Of a stretch of 36,780 nt of DNA, positions 5,593 through 13,749 are shown piece by piece. Source of the stretch: Clostridia bacterium. GTDB taxonomy: Bacteria > Bacillota > Clostridia > Oscillospirales > CAG-272. The translations under genes and the position numbers were made by a program. Location of the stretch: the NCBI GenBank assembly GCA_017467815.1, contig JAFUKI010000166.1:1-36780 (forward strand). The letters run 5' to 3'. Position 1 is the first letter of the stretch. Each line of letters begins with the position of its first letter. The notes under the pieces are model-generated. The model was given only the letters and a program-made list of their open reading frames with translations. It was not told where the DNA came from and did not search any database.

Positions 5593-7683
5593 ATGTTTGA
5601 AAACTTCAAGACATTCACTTACGAATTTGCAGGCCGCCCGCTGGTAATCGAATCCGGCAAAATGGCTGGTCTTGCCAACGGTTCTGTACTGGTACGCTAC
5701 GGCGAAACCGCTATTCTCGCCTGCGCTACCGCATCTGAACGTCCCCGTGACGGTATCGATTTCCTTCCTCTGTCCATCGACTTCGAGGAAAGACTGTATG
5801 CTGTGGGCAGGATCCCCGGCTCCTACCTCAAGAGAGAAGGCCGTCCTTCCGAAAAGGCCATCCTGACCGCTCGTGTTATTGACCGTCCTGTTCGTCCCCT
5901 GTTCCCCAAGGATCTGCGCAACGATGTAGCCATCTCTCTGCTGGTTACCTCCGTTGACCATGACTGCTCCCCCGAAATCGCCGGTATGGTTGGTGCGTCC
6001 ATCGCCCTGGCTATTTCCGATATTCCGTGGAACGGTCCCATCGGCGGCGTATTCGTTGGTCTGACCAAGGAAGAAGGTCTGATCATCAACCCCACCGCTG
6101 AACAGAGAGAAAGAAGCTCCCTGGAACTGACTGTTGCCGGTACCGAAAAGAAGGTCGTTATGATCGAAGCCGGTGCCAAGGAAGTGGACGACGACACCAT
6201 GTTCGAAGCCATCATGCTGGCACACGAAGAAATCAAGAAGCTGGTTGCTTTCATCAACTCCATCGTTGCGGAAATCGGCAAGCCCAAGTTTGATTATCCT
6301 TCCTGCGAAGTGGATCACGATCTCTATGATGCTGTTGATGCATTCTGTCACAACGACGTAATGCTGGCTCTGGACACCGACGACAAGAACATCCGCGACG
6401 CACGCATGGCTCCCATCACCGAAGCGGTTTATGCAAAGTTCGGCAACGAAGACGAAGCTATGTACAAGGTTCTGGACGAAGTTCTGTACAAGATCCAGAA
6501 GCAGATCGTACGCCGCTGGCTGCTGGATGAACAGAAGCGTGTAGACGGCAGACGTATGGACCAGATCCGTCCTCTGGCTGCTGAAGTTCACCTGTTCAAC
6601 AGAGACCACGGTTCCGGTATGTTCACCAGAGGTCAGACTCAGGTCATGACCATCGCTACGCTTGGTCCCATCTCCGACGCACAGCTGCTGGACGGCATCA
6701 GCGAAGAAGAAACCAAGCGTTATATGCACCACTATAATATGCCCGGTTACTCCACCGGTGAAGCAAAGGCTACCAGAAGCCCCGGACGCCGTGAGATCGG
6801 TCACGGTGCACTGGCAGAACGTTCTCTTATCCCCGTACTGCCTTCCGTTGAAGAATTCCCCTACGCGATCCGCTGCGTATCCGAAGTTATCTCCTCCAAC
6901 GGTTCCACCTCTCAGGCATCTGTTTGCGGTTCCACTCTGGCACTGATGGATGCCGGTGTTCCGATCAAGGCTCCCGTTGCCGGTATTTCCTGCGGTCTGA
7001 TCACCGAAGGCGAACGCTGGATGACCATGATCGACATTCAGGGTCTGGAAGACTTCTACGGCGACATGGACTTCAAGGTTGCCGGTACTCATAAGGGTAT
7101 CACCTCCATTCAGATGGACCTGAAGATCGACGGTCTGACGCCCGAAATCATCAAGGAAGCTCTGGCAGTTACCCACAAGGGTCGTGATTATATCATCGAC
7201 GAAGTACTGCTCAAGGCTATTCCCGCACCTCGTCCGGAAGTTTCCGAATATGCACCCAAGATGATCTCCATGAAGATTCCCGTAGAAAAGATCGGTGATG
7301 TTATCGGTCCCAAGGGTAAGGTTATTCAGCAGATCGTTGCGGACACCGGTGCCAAGATCGATATCGAAGATGACGGAAGCGTATTCATTTCCGGCATCCA
7401 GAAGGAATCCATCGAAAAGGCAAGAGCTACCATCGCCGGTATCATCTTCGAACCCGAAGTTGGCTGCATCTACGAAGGTACCGTTACCCGCATCATTCCC
7501 ATCGGCGCGTTTGTTGAATTCGCTCCCGGCAAGGAAGGTATGGTTCACATCTCCAAGCTGGATAAGAAGCGCACCGAAAAGGTTGAAGATGTCTGCAACG
7601 TCGGCGATACCATCCGCGTAAAGTTCCTCGGCACCGACGAAAAAGGCCGTTTCAACCTGTCCAGAAAAGACGCTATGGAATAA
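5593..7683 (+). CDS. pnp: Polyribonucleotide nucleotidyltransferase (PNPase)
   Basis: The 696-residue enzyme degrades RNA 3' to 5' with phosphate and is a trimeric ring in the cytoplasm. The full domain order is present: RNase PH-like core 1 (about 10-145), an alpha-helical linker, and core 2 (about 310-520) with FTRGQTQV, GSTSQASVCGSTLALMD and the catalytic-loop region EDFYGDMDF. A KH domain follows at about 555-610 with its GPKG loop at 572-575, then an S1 domain from about 624 with GAFVEF and GMVHIS. Length is normal. The AAGAAAGG ribosome site (5573-5580) is rather far, 12 bases, from the ATG. The gene follows rpsO as in many bacteria and ends in its own terminator. Confidence 0.98.
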   Translation: MFENFKTFTYEFAGRPLVIESGKMAGLANGSVLVRYGETAILACATASERPRDGIDFLPLSIDFEERLYAVGRIPGSYLKREGRPSEKAILTARVIDRPVRPLFPKDLRNDVAISLLVTSVDHDCSPEIAGMVGASIALAISDIPWNGPIGGVFVGLTKEEGLIINPTAEQRERSSLELTVAGTEKKVVMIEAGAKEVDDDTMFEAIMLAHEEIKKLVAFINSIVAEIGKPKFDYPSCEVDHDLYDAVDAFCHNDVMLALDTDDKNIRDARMAPITEAVYAKFGNEDEAMYKVLDEVLYKIQKQIVRRWLLDEQKRVDGRRMDQIRPLAAEVHLFNRDHGSGMFTRGQTQVMTIATLGPISDAQLLDGISEEETKRYMHHYNMPGYSTGEAKATRSPGRREIGHGALAERSLIPVLPSVEEFPYAIRCVSEVISSNGSTSQASVCGSTLALMDAGVPIKAPVAGISCGLITEGERWMTMIDIQGLEDFYGDMDFKVAGTHKGITSIQMDLKIDGLTPEIIKEALAVTHKGRDYIIDEVLLKAIPAPRPEVSEYAPKMISMKIPVEKIGDVIGPKGKVIQQIVADTGAKIDIEDDGSVFISGIQKESIEKARATIAGIIFEPEVGCIYEGTVTRIIPIGAFVEFAPGKEGMVHISKLDKKRTEKVEDVCNVGDTIRVKFLGTDEKGRFNLSRKDAME

Positions 7684-7723
7684 TGCAGCTGCATTTAGCA
7701 GAATTCCCTGTGATATAACAAAT

Positions 7724-7760
7724 AGATCCGGAGTTACAGTAATGTGCTCCGGATCTTTTT
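7724..7760 (+). terminator. Intrinsic terminator after pnp (copy A of a pair)
   Basis: AGATCCGGAG at 7724-7733 pairs perfectly with CTCCGGATCT at 7747-7756, followed by T residues. The loop and flanks closely resemble the terminator at 9467-9502, on the other side of the solute-binding protein gene. Confidence 0.9.
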
Positions 7761-7862
7761 ATTGTAAAATATTCTGATTTTCTATATCTATATCTTTGCC
7801 TGTTCCACTCCAGTTTGTTTAATTTGCACAAAATAATCGGGAAATTTTATCCATTCTGCCAC

Positions 7863-7891
7863 TGGACAAATATATATTTTTTTGTTAATAT
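7863..7891 (+). promoter_or_regulatory. Promoter of the solute-binding lipoprotein gene
   Basis: TGGACA at 7863-7868 and TAATAT at 7886-7891 are separated by 17 bp in a very AT-rich stretch. The inverted repeat at 7901-7935 begins just past the expected start of transcription. Confidence 0.6.
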
Positions 7892-7900
7892 ATATTCGTA

Positions 7901-7935
7901 AATTTGAAATAAATAAATTGATCCTATTTCAAATT
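7901..7935. promoter_or_regulatory. 11-bp inverted repeat at the transcript start, operator candidate
   Basis: AATTTGAAATA (7901-7911) and TATTTCAAATT (7925-7935) are perfect inverted copies with a 13-base centre. The position, from about +4 of the predicted transcript, suits a repressor site or an mRNA-stabilising hairpin. The gene is a sugar-type binding protein, so control by substrate is plausible. Confidence 0.5.
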
Positions 7936-7964
7936 ATTCTGTGTATAAACGGGAGATGAGTATC

Positions 7965-9440
7965 ATGAAAAAATTTCTTAGTTTACTTCTGAGCAGTGCT
8001 ATTTTAGCCATGTCTCTTTGTGCATGTGATCCCGCAGTGGATGATGTACCTAAAGACGAAACAGAATCCGCAACCGGAGCAGAAACCACGCCGCACGGAA
8101 TTCCGGAAGAACTGGACTTTGGTGGCAGCGGGTTCAATATCGCTTATATGCGCAATGACAATGACAAGATGTTGGATCTGTATTACGTAGAAGAATACTC
8201 CTCTGACAACATGGCTGCTGCTGTATTCAGCAGAAACACGAAAACCGAACAATATCTGAATGTTGATATCAATGCTTTCTCCACTATTACTTACGAAGAG
8301 CTCCGTACTTTATTCCAGTCGGGGGATGATATTTATCAGCACTACGTACTCTCCGGTCAAAACAATTCTACCTATCTGATCGACGGTCTTCTGTACAATA
8401 TCGATATGCTCCCTTATATCGATCTGGATGCTGACTGGTGGAACAAAGAAGTAACCGATTCTCTGAGAATGGGCAAATATACTTACCTCATGGTTTCCGA
8501 TTATCTGATCACCGACCCTCTCTGTATGTATTTCAACAGAAATATGATCACCGACAACAATCTGGAAGATCCCTATGCCATGGTAAAAGCCGGCACATGG
8601 ACCACCGATAAGGTAATGGATATGGCTATCGCAGTCAGAAACGACAAAGACGGTGACAACAGTTATTACGGGGATGATGATATAGTCGGTATATTCACCG
8701 GTGACACCTACATCTACACCGGATTTATGACGGGTGCTGCACGGTTCATGACCGAGCGTGATGAAAACAACCGTGTTGTCAGCAATTTCGCCAACGAAAT
8801 GACCTATTCCCTTCTGAATAAAATTTACAGACTGTATGAAAATCCCGGTTCTTACCGTTCCACTATCCTTCCTGAACATAAAGCGGACAGAGATACTGCC
8901 GGCAGTGCGGGGGATTTTGCAAACGGTCACGCTCTGTTCACTCTGGGCATGATCAACCAGCTGGAAACCATGGCAACCTTGGACGGATTTACAGCCGGCG
9001 TGGTTCCTTTCCCGAAATTCACCGAAGATCAGGACAGATATTATTCTCTTGACTGGACCGGTGCATTGGCTGTTCCCAGTACCATCAAGAACAAGGAACT
9101 GGTTGGCGCCGTTATCGAGTACCTTGCCTGGGAAAGCGGCAACGAAGTGGTTCCCACCTATTACAATAAGCTGCTGAAAACCAGATATTCCGCTGACCCC
9201 GAAACACGTGAAATGCTTGAGTTGATCTTCGACACCGTTTATCTGGAAGTCGGTATCACTTACCTGCTCTTCACCGGTTTCACAGGCTGTACGTACATCT
9301 GCAATATGCCGCTTACCGGCAGCACAAGCTATGCTGCATTCTTCCGTGTAGACAAAAAAGACGTCAAGGATTCCCTGGAAGATTTCTACGCCGGTCTGGA
9401 TGCGATCGAACTCCAGGAAGAAGCAAGCATGAATCCGTAA
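7965..9440 (+). CDS. Extracellular solute-binding lipoprotein (ABC sugar-type)
   Basis: The 491-residue protein starts with a lipoprotein signal, MKKFLSLLLSSAIL, ending in the lipobox LCAC with Cys21 as the lipid-bearing residue. A short Thr/Glu-rich linker follows. The rest has the look of family 1 solute-binding proteins: an opening LDFGGSGFNIAYM, the DWWN motif near the ligand cleft and the GTWTTDKVMDMA stretch. It probably binds a sugar or oligosaccharide outside the membrane. No permease or ATPase gene is near, so it is an orphan that must use another importer or act as a sensor. The ATG at 7965 is preceded by GGGAG at 9 bases. It forms a single-gene unit between two similar terminators, with its own promoter and an inverted repeat in the leader. 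Confidence 0.82.
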   Translation: MKKFLSLLLSSAILAMSLCACDPAVDDVPKDETESATGAETTPHGIPEELDFGGSGFNIAYMRNDNDKMLDLYYVEEYSSDNMAAAVFSRNTKTEQYLNVDINAFSTITYEELRTLFQSGDDIYQHYVLSGQNNSTYLIDGLLYNIDMLPYIDLDADWWNKEVTDSLRMGKYTYLMVSDYLITDPLCMYFNRNMITDNNLEDPYAMVKAGTWTTDKVMDMAIAVRNDKDGDNSYYGDDDIVGIFTGDTYIYTGFMTGAARFMTERDENNRVVSNFANEMTYSLLNKIYRLYENPGSYRSTILPEHKADRDTAGSAGDFANGHALFTLGMINQLETMATLDGFTAGVVPFPKFTEDQDRYYSLDWTGALAVPSTIKNKELVGAVIEYLAWESGNEVVPTYYNKLLKTRYSADPETREMLELIFDTVYLEVGITYLLFTGFTGCTYICNMPLTGSTSYAAFFRVDKKDVKDSLEDFYAGLDAIELQEEASMNP

Positions 9441-9466
9441 GTTTGTCCATTCTATATACAAATATG

Positions 9467-9502
9467 ATCCGGGGATACAGTATTGTATCTCCGGATTTTT
9501 TA
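9467..9502 (+). terminator. Intrinsic terminator after the solute-binding gene (copy B of a pair)
   Basis: ATCCGGGGATAC at 9467-9478 pairs with 9485-9496, 12 bp with one G.T wobble and a 6-base loop, followed by six T. It resembles the pnp terminator at 7724-7760 in stem, loop and upstream flank. Confidence 0.9.
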
Positions 9503-9572
9503 TTTCTTCCGGCAGATGTTCTGTTATTCCTGCCGAACTTTTTAATTCTGTATTAAATTTAGAAAAACGCCC

Positions 9573-9601
9573 TTGATTTGTTCCCGTAAGTATTTTATAA
9601 T
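9573..9601 (+). promoter_or_regulatory. Promoter of the VanY-type carboxypeptidase gene
   Basis: TTGATT at 9573-9578 and a perfect TATAAT at 9596-9601 are separated by 17 bp. Transcription should begin near 9608, which rules out the ATG at 9606 as a start codon and supports the GTG at 9642. Confidence 0.75.
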
Positions 9602-9641
9602 ATAGATGAATAAAAAACAGTCAGAAAGGCAGGCTATTGTT

Positions 9642-11129
9642 GTGCCCGAAAATAACGATAAGAAAAAATTACAGGATCTGTATAACGAATATAATATTCC
9701 CCTCCCCGAAGAAAAACCTGTCAGACCCCGTCCGCAGTCTGCACCGGCAAAACCCGCCAATACTGCCCCGAAAAGCGACATCCCCCGCAAGCCGGACGGT
9801 ACATCTTATACCATGCAGGAACTGCAGCAGATTCAGGCTTACCGTGCTGCCATGCGGCAGAGGCGGAATGGACAAGCGCAGAACACGGCACGTCCCTCTG
9901 CCCGTCCCGAGCATCCCGAACAACAGCGTGCAGTACGTCAGGGACAGGCTATGCCGTCTCAGTCTGCACAGAACCGTCCGCAGGAACCCCGGAGACAGCA
10001 GCAGGCAAACGGGCATTATTACGGACAGAAGCAGGATGCCGCGGTTCCGAAATACCGCCGCCGCAAGCTGAGCAAACCCAATCCGGCTGCGCTGATCTTC
10101 ACTTTGCTGATTGTTGTCATATCCGCTTTTTCCATCGGTCAGATCATCCAGAACAACCGCACGCCCGGCAATGACATCGACCACTCCTCGCCGGGGATGA
10201 TTCAGAACAACGACGATGCGCTCGCCAATCTGCCCGGCAGTGAAACCGCGGGAGATACCGAGGAAACGGCCGAAGGTATCGATGACGATGCTATGGTCCT
10301 GTGGAACACGGTGCAGGTATCCAACGATACGCTGGACGAGGGTGATCTGATCCTTGTGAACTACGAATACGCTTACGCCGACGCGGATACAATTTCGCCC
10401 ACCGTTCTCTATGGCGTCAAGGCGGATACTTATCAGGTTTCCAGCACCAATATTTCCCTTCTTCCGGTTGCACTGGAAGCTCTGAACAATCTGGCAAACG
10501 ATTTCCATGCCGAAACCGGCAGCAGAGAAATTATCATCGTCAGCGGATACCGGGATGTGGCGTCCCAGAAATCCATTTACGACAGCCGCGTGGCTTCCCA
10601 GGGGGAAGAAATGGCAAAGCTCTATGTTGCCACTCCCGGCTACAGCGAACACCACACCGGTCTTGCCATTGATATGTCCTTCTACACCACTGCCGGTGCG
10701 TCTGTTGCCGTAGAAGATCATGAATTCGGTTACTGGATTCACGAAAACTGTGACAATTACGGTTTTGTACTCCGTTATCCCGATGACAAGGTGGATATTA
10801 CACAGATCGGGTATGAATCCTGGCACTACCGCTATGTGGGACTGCCCCATGCCGCCATTATGTCGGAAAAAAATCTCTGTCTGGAAGAATACATTGCCTA
10901 TCTCCGGGAATACACCCCCTCCACCAAGCTGATCTGGATACAGAAGGACGGTGTGATGGCGGAAGTTTCTCCTACCGCTTTCCCCAAGGAAGGTACGCTT
11001 GTGTATTTCGTTCCTGCCGCCGAGGGAGAAACAACGGATATCCGTCTGCCGCGGGGAAATATTTTCGAAAAATATGAGATATCCGGCAACAATGTGGACG
11101 GATTTATTGTAACCGTACGCATCGGCTGA
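9642..11129 (+). CDS. Membrane-anchored D-Ala-D-Ala carboxypeptidase, VanY family
   Basis: This 495-residue peptidase trims the terminal D-alanine of peptidoglycan stems outside the cell. Residues 1-145 are a cytoplasmic Pro/Gln/Arg-rich tail, followed by one membrane segment at about 148-168. The VanY zinc site is intact: S335-x-H337-x-x-G340-x-x-x-D344 and E392-x-x-H395, with SGYRD ahead of it. About 65 residues after the catalytic domain belong to no domain I can name. The GTG at 9642 is preferred because AAAGGCAGG is 8 bases upstream and the only ATG (9606) lies at the promoter's transcription start. The long low-complexity tail is also seen in the HtrA protein next door. The gene stands alone under its own promoter, before the envelope protease and two-component genes. 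Confidence 0.88.
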   Translation: MPENNDKKKLQDLYNEYNIPLPEEKPVRPRPQSAPAKPANTAPKSDIPRKPDGTSYTMQELQQIQAYRAAMRQRRNGQAQNTARPSARPEHPEQQRAVRQGQAMPSQSAQNRPQEPRRQQQANGHYYGQKQDAAVPKYRRRKLSKPNPAALIFTLLIVVISAFSIGQIIQNNRTPGNDIDHSSPGMIQNNDDALANLPGSETAGDTEETAEGIDDDAMVLWNTVQVSNDTLDEGDLILVNYEYAYADADTISPTVLYGVKADTYQVSSTNISLLPVALEALNNLANDFHAETGSREIIIVSGYRDVASQKSIYDSRVASQGEEMAKLYVATPGYSEHHTGLAIDMSFYTTAGASVAVEDHEFGYWIHENCDNYGFVLRYPDDKVDITQIGYESWHYRYVGLPHAAIMSEKNLCLEEYIAYLREYTPSTKLIWIQKDGVMAEVSPTAFPKEGTLVYFVPAAEGETTDIRLPRGNIFEKYEISGNNVDGFIVTVRIG

Positions 11130-11271
11130 TTTTCTTACCGCTTCTACTGCTAAAAAACTTGAATTCTTCAACGAAATACCTATATGCTTTCATACAACCG
11201 TCACATTACGGCGGTATACTATAGACACAGAACAAAGAAATCCATCTTTCCAAAGAAAGGATAGTATCCGT

Positions 11272-12951
11272 ATGAAAGAATATTTTGAAAATGACAATAT
11301 GAACGAAAACCTGAATAACGAAAACCATCAAGCAGCCCCTGCAGATCCTGCCGGCGAACCCGTTCAGCCCGAAGAAAAGGCAGCTGATCAGGCAGTACAG
11401 AACACAGCTGAACCCACCGACGATCCGCAGACATCCGCACCGCAGGATCCGGAACAGCCTGCACAGAATACAGCATACAGTGCGCCCCAGACAAACGGCT
11501 CCACCTATGCGTATTCCCGCAAGGACATTCCGGAAAATACCTATCGTCCGGCTCAGCCCGGTTCTGGATGGCAGCAGAACACCGGCTATACCCCCAATCC
11601 GAATTACACCTACGGGCAGAATCCTGCCAACGGTTACGGACAGCCGGGCGGTCAGCATCAGCAGCAATACCAGCAGCAGACACCGTATCAGAACGGTTAT
11701 ACCCATCCTCAGACGGACAACAGCCAGATCTATTACACCCCCGTCAAGCCGAAGAAAAAGAAAAACGGCGGTAAAAAAGTCCTGGCAGCCGTTGCCGTAT
11801 GTGCCGGTCTTCTGCTTTCCGCGGGATTCGGTTTCCTCGGTGCTTCTCTGGCGCTGAGCTACACCACGTTTACAGAATCCTCAAACAATACAAACAATGT
11901 GACCGATACCAAAACGCCCATGGTCGTATTCAAGAATGTGGACGATGTTACCACCTCCACTTCCGAAAACGGCGGCAATCTGACGACCGCGCAGGTTGCG
12001 GCGATCGTGAAGGATTCCGTAGTGGAGATCAATACGGAATACACCACCGTCAGCAGCTGGTTCCAGTATGTTATGCCCGGCAGCGGTGCAGGTTCGGGGG
12101 TTATTCTCTCCGCGGACGGCTATATTATCACCAACAACCATGTGATCTGCGGTTCTGACGGCGTGACCATTGCAGAAACCATCATCGTCCGTCTCACAAA
12201 CGGCGAGGAATACAAAGCGGAAGTGATCGGTGCAGACGGGGATTCCGATATCGCCATTCTGAAGATCGAAGCCGAAGGTCTTACTCCCGCCGTATGTACG
12301 GACAGTGACAAGCTGGCGGTAGGTGAAGATGTTGTGGTAGTAGGCAACCCTCTGGGTGAACTGGGTGGCTCGGTTACCAACGGTATCATCAGTGCGCTGG
12401 ACCGTGAAATTGATGTAAACGGTGTCACCATGAATCTGATGCAGACCAACGCGGCGGTCAATCCCGGCAACTCCGGCGGCGGTATCTTCAATATGCGCGG
12501 TGAACTGGTGGGTATTGTCAACGCAAAATCTTCCGGTGAAAACGTGGAAGGACTTGGATTTGCCATCCCGATCAACGATGCGCTGACGGTCAGTGAACAG
12601 CTTCTGGAATACGGTTATGTCAGAGGCAAGATCATGATCGGTATCGAAACCACGACCTTCACCGACCTTGCTACCGCACGTTTCTACGGTCTGAACAATG
12701 TGGGTGTGTATGTCATCGGTCTGGTGGAAGGATACAACGATGATGTGCTCAGCGTTGGTGACAGGATCATTTCCATCAACGGCAGCGAAGTCAATTCCGG
12801 TGATGAAATTGCCGCTATTGTAAAGAGCAGTGCCGTAGGAGATGTACTGAATTTCCAGATTTCCAGAAAAGGAAAGATCATGGAAGTGCAGGTAACCTGC
12901 TACGAAGAAGTGCCGGACGGCTTGAATAACGTACAGTTCGAGGAAAACTAA
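11272..12951 (+). CDS. HtrA/DegP-type serine protease with PDZ domain
   Basis: The 559-residue envelope protease has a cytoplasmic tail of about 160 residues rich in Asn, Gln, Pro and Tyr, then one membrane anchor at about 165-190. The trypsin-like domain carries the triad His290 (TNNHV), Asp326 (SDIAIL) and Ser401 (GNSGGG). A PDZ domain follows at about 440-540 with GDRIISINGSEV. Family members degrade or refold damaged exported proteins. The start at 11272 has AAAGAAAGG upstream; a TATACT box at 11215-11220 may be the -10 element, but its -35 is poor. The regulator and kinase genes lie downstream with an 86-base gap, so the protease may belong to the regulon or operon of this two-component pair. 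Confidence 0.93.
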   Translation: MKEYFENDNMNENLNNENHQAAPADPAGEPVQPEEKAADQAVQNTAEPTDDPQTSAPQDPEQPAQNTAYSAPQTNGSTYAYSRKDIPENTYRPAQPGSGWQQNTGYTPNPNYTYGQNPANGYGQPGGQHQQQYQQQTPYQNGYTHPQTDNSQIYYTPVKPKKKKNGGKKVLAAVAVCAGLLLSAGFGFLGASLALSYTTFTESSNNTNNVTDTKTPMVVFKNVDDVTTSTSENGGNLTTAQVAAIVKDSVVEINTEYTTVSSWFQYVMPGSGAGSGVILSADGYIITNNHVICGSDGVTIAETIIVRLTNGEEYKAEVIGADGDSDIAILKIEAEGLTPAVCTDSDKLAVGEDVVVVGNPLGELGGSVTNGIISALDREIDVNGVTMNLMQTNAAVNPGNSGGGIFNMRGELVGIVNAKSSGENVEGLGFAIPINDALTVSEQLLEYGYVRGKIMIGIETTTFTDLATARFYGLNNVGVYVIGLVEGYNDDVLSVGDRIISINGSEVNSGDEIAAIVKSSAVGDVLNFQISRKGKIMEVQVTCYEEVPDGLNNVQFEEN

Positions 12952-12964
12952 TCGCATACAATCA

Positions 12965-12993
12965 GGGGGCTGTATGGTATCACTGCAGCCCTC
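12965..12993 (+). terminator. Weak hairpin between htrA-like gene and the response regulator gene
   Basis: GGGGGCTG (12965-12972) pairs with CAGCCCTC (12986-12993) with one G.T wobble. The T-run after it is short and begins some bases later, so it is likely a partial terminator or processing site. Confidence 0.4.
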
Positions 12994-13037
12994 TTGCCAT
13001 TTTACTGATTTTAAAAAAACGGAGGTATTCTTATTTC

Positions 13038-13745
13038 ATGTATAACATTCTGATCGTGGACGATGAAGAAATGATCCGTCGGCTGATCGCAAAATATGCC
13101 GTTTTTGAAGGACACACCATTGCAGAAGCCGGGGACGGTATGGAAGCGGTGCAGCTCTGCCGGGAAAAGCAGTTCGATATTATGATCATCGACATTATGA
13201 TGCCGGAGCTGGACGGTTTTTCCGCGTGTCGGGAGATCCGGAAGTTTTCCAATATTCCCATCATCATGCTCAGTGCCCGCGGGGAAGAATACGACAAGAT
13301 CAACGGATTCGAGCTGGGTATAGACGACTATGTGGTGAAGCCCTTCTCCCCCAAAGAACTGATGCTGCGGATCGATGCGGTCATGAAGCGGTGCGGCAGC
13401 CGGGATTCCGGTCTTGGCAATATGCTGAACAAGCCGAATGAAGTGATTTCCCTGGCAGAAGGCGGACTGAAAGCGGATCTGACCGCACGTATCGTATACA
13501 TCGACGGGGTACGCGCGGACATGACGCCCAAGGAATACGATCTGTTCTTCTATATGCTGAAAAACAAAAATATCGCCCTGACCAGAGAAAAACTTATCTG
13601 CGAAGTCTGGGGCTACGACTATTTCGGTGACGACCGTACGCTGGACACCCACATCAAGCTCCTGCGCAAGAGTCTGGGGAAATACGCTTCCTTTATCGTA
13701 ACCCTGCGCGGCGTCGGTTATCGGTTTGATGTAGACAAGTATTGA
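13038..13745 (+). CDS. Response regulator, OmpR/PhoB family
   Basis: The 235-residue protein has a receiver domain with the acidic pair Asp8/Asp9, phospho-acceptor Asp52 (IIDIMMPELDG), Ser79 and Lys101 (VVKPF). A winged-helix DNA-binding domain fills about residues 140-233 with TPKEYDLF, the recognition region DDRTLDTHIKLLRK and the closing RGVGYRF. It takes phosphate from the kinase encoded 4 bases downstream and acts as a transcription factor. GGAGG is 12 bases before the ATG. No clear promoter was found between it and the protease gene, so it may be read from upstream. Its targets cannot be read, though envelope genes just upstream are obvious candidates. Confidence 0.95.
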   Translation: MYNILIVDDEEMIRRLIAKYAVFEGHTIAEAGDGMEAVQLCREKQFDIMIIDIMMPELDGFSACREIRKFSNIPIIMLSARGEEYDKINGFELGIDDYVVKPFSPKELMLRIDAVMKRCGSRDSGLGNMLNKPNEVISLAEGGLKADLTARIVYIDGVRADMTPKEYDLFFYMLKNKNIALTREKLICEVWGYDYFGDDRTLDTHIKLLRKSLGKYASFIVTLRGVGYRFDVDKY

Positions 13746-13749
13746 CAGT

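Noticed and set aside
5560..7548. Very long open frame on the minus strand opposite pnp
   Set aside because: It lies wholly inside a certain gene, lacks a ribosome site and has a Gly/Asn/Asp/Phe-heavy composition that is the mirror of pnp codon use.
9606..9608. ATG as the start of the VanY-type gene
   Set aside because: It falls at the expected transcription start of the promoter at 9573-9601 and has no ribosome site. GTG 9642 has both.
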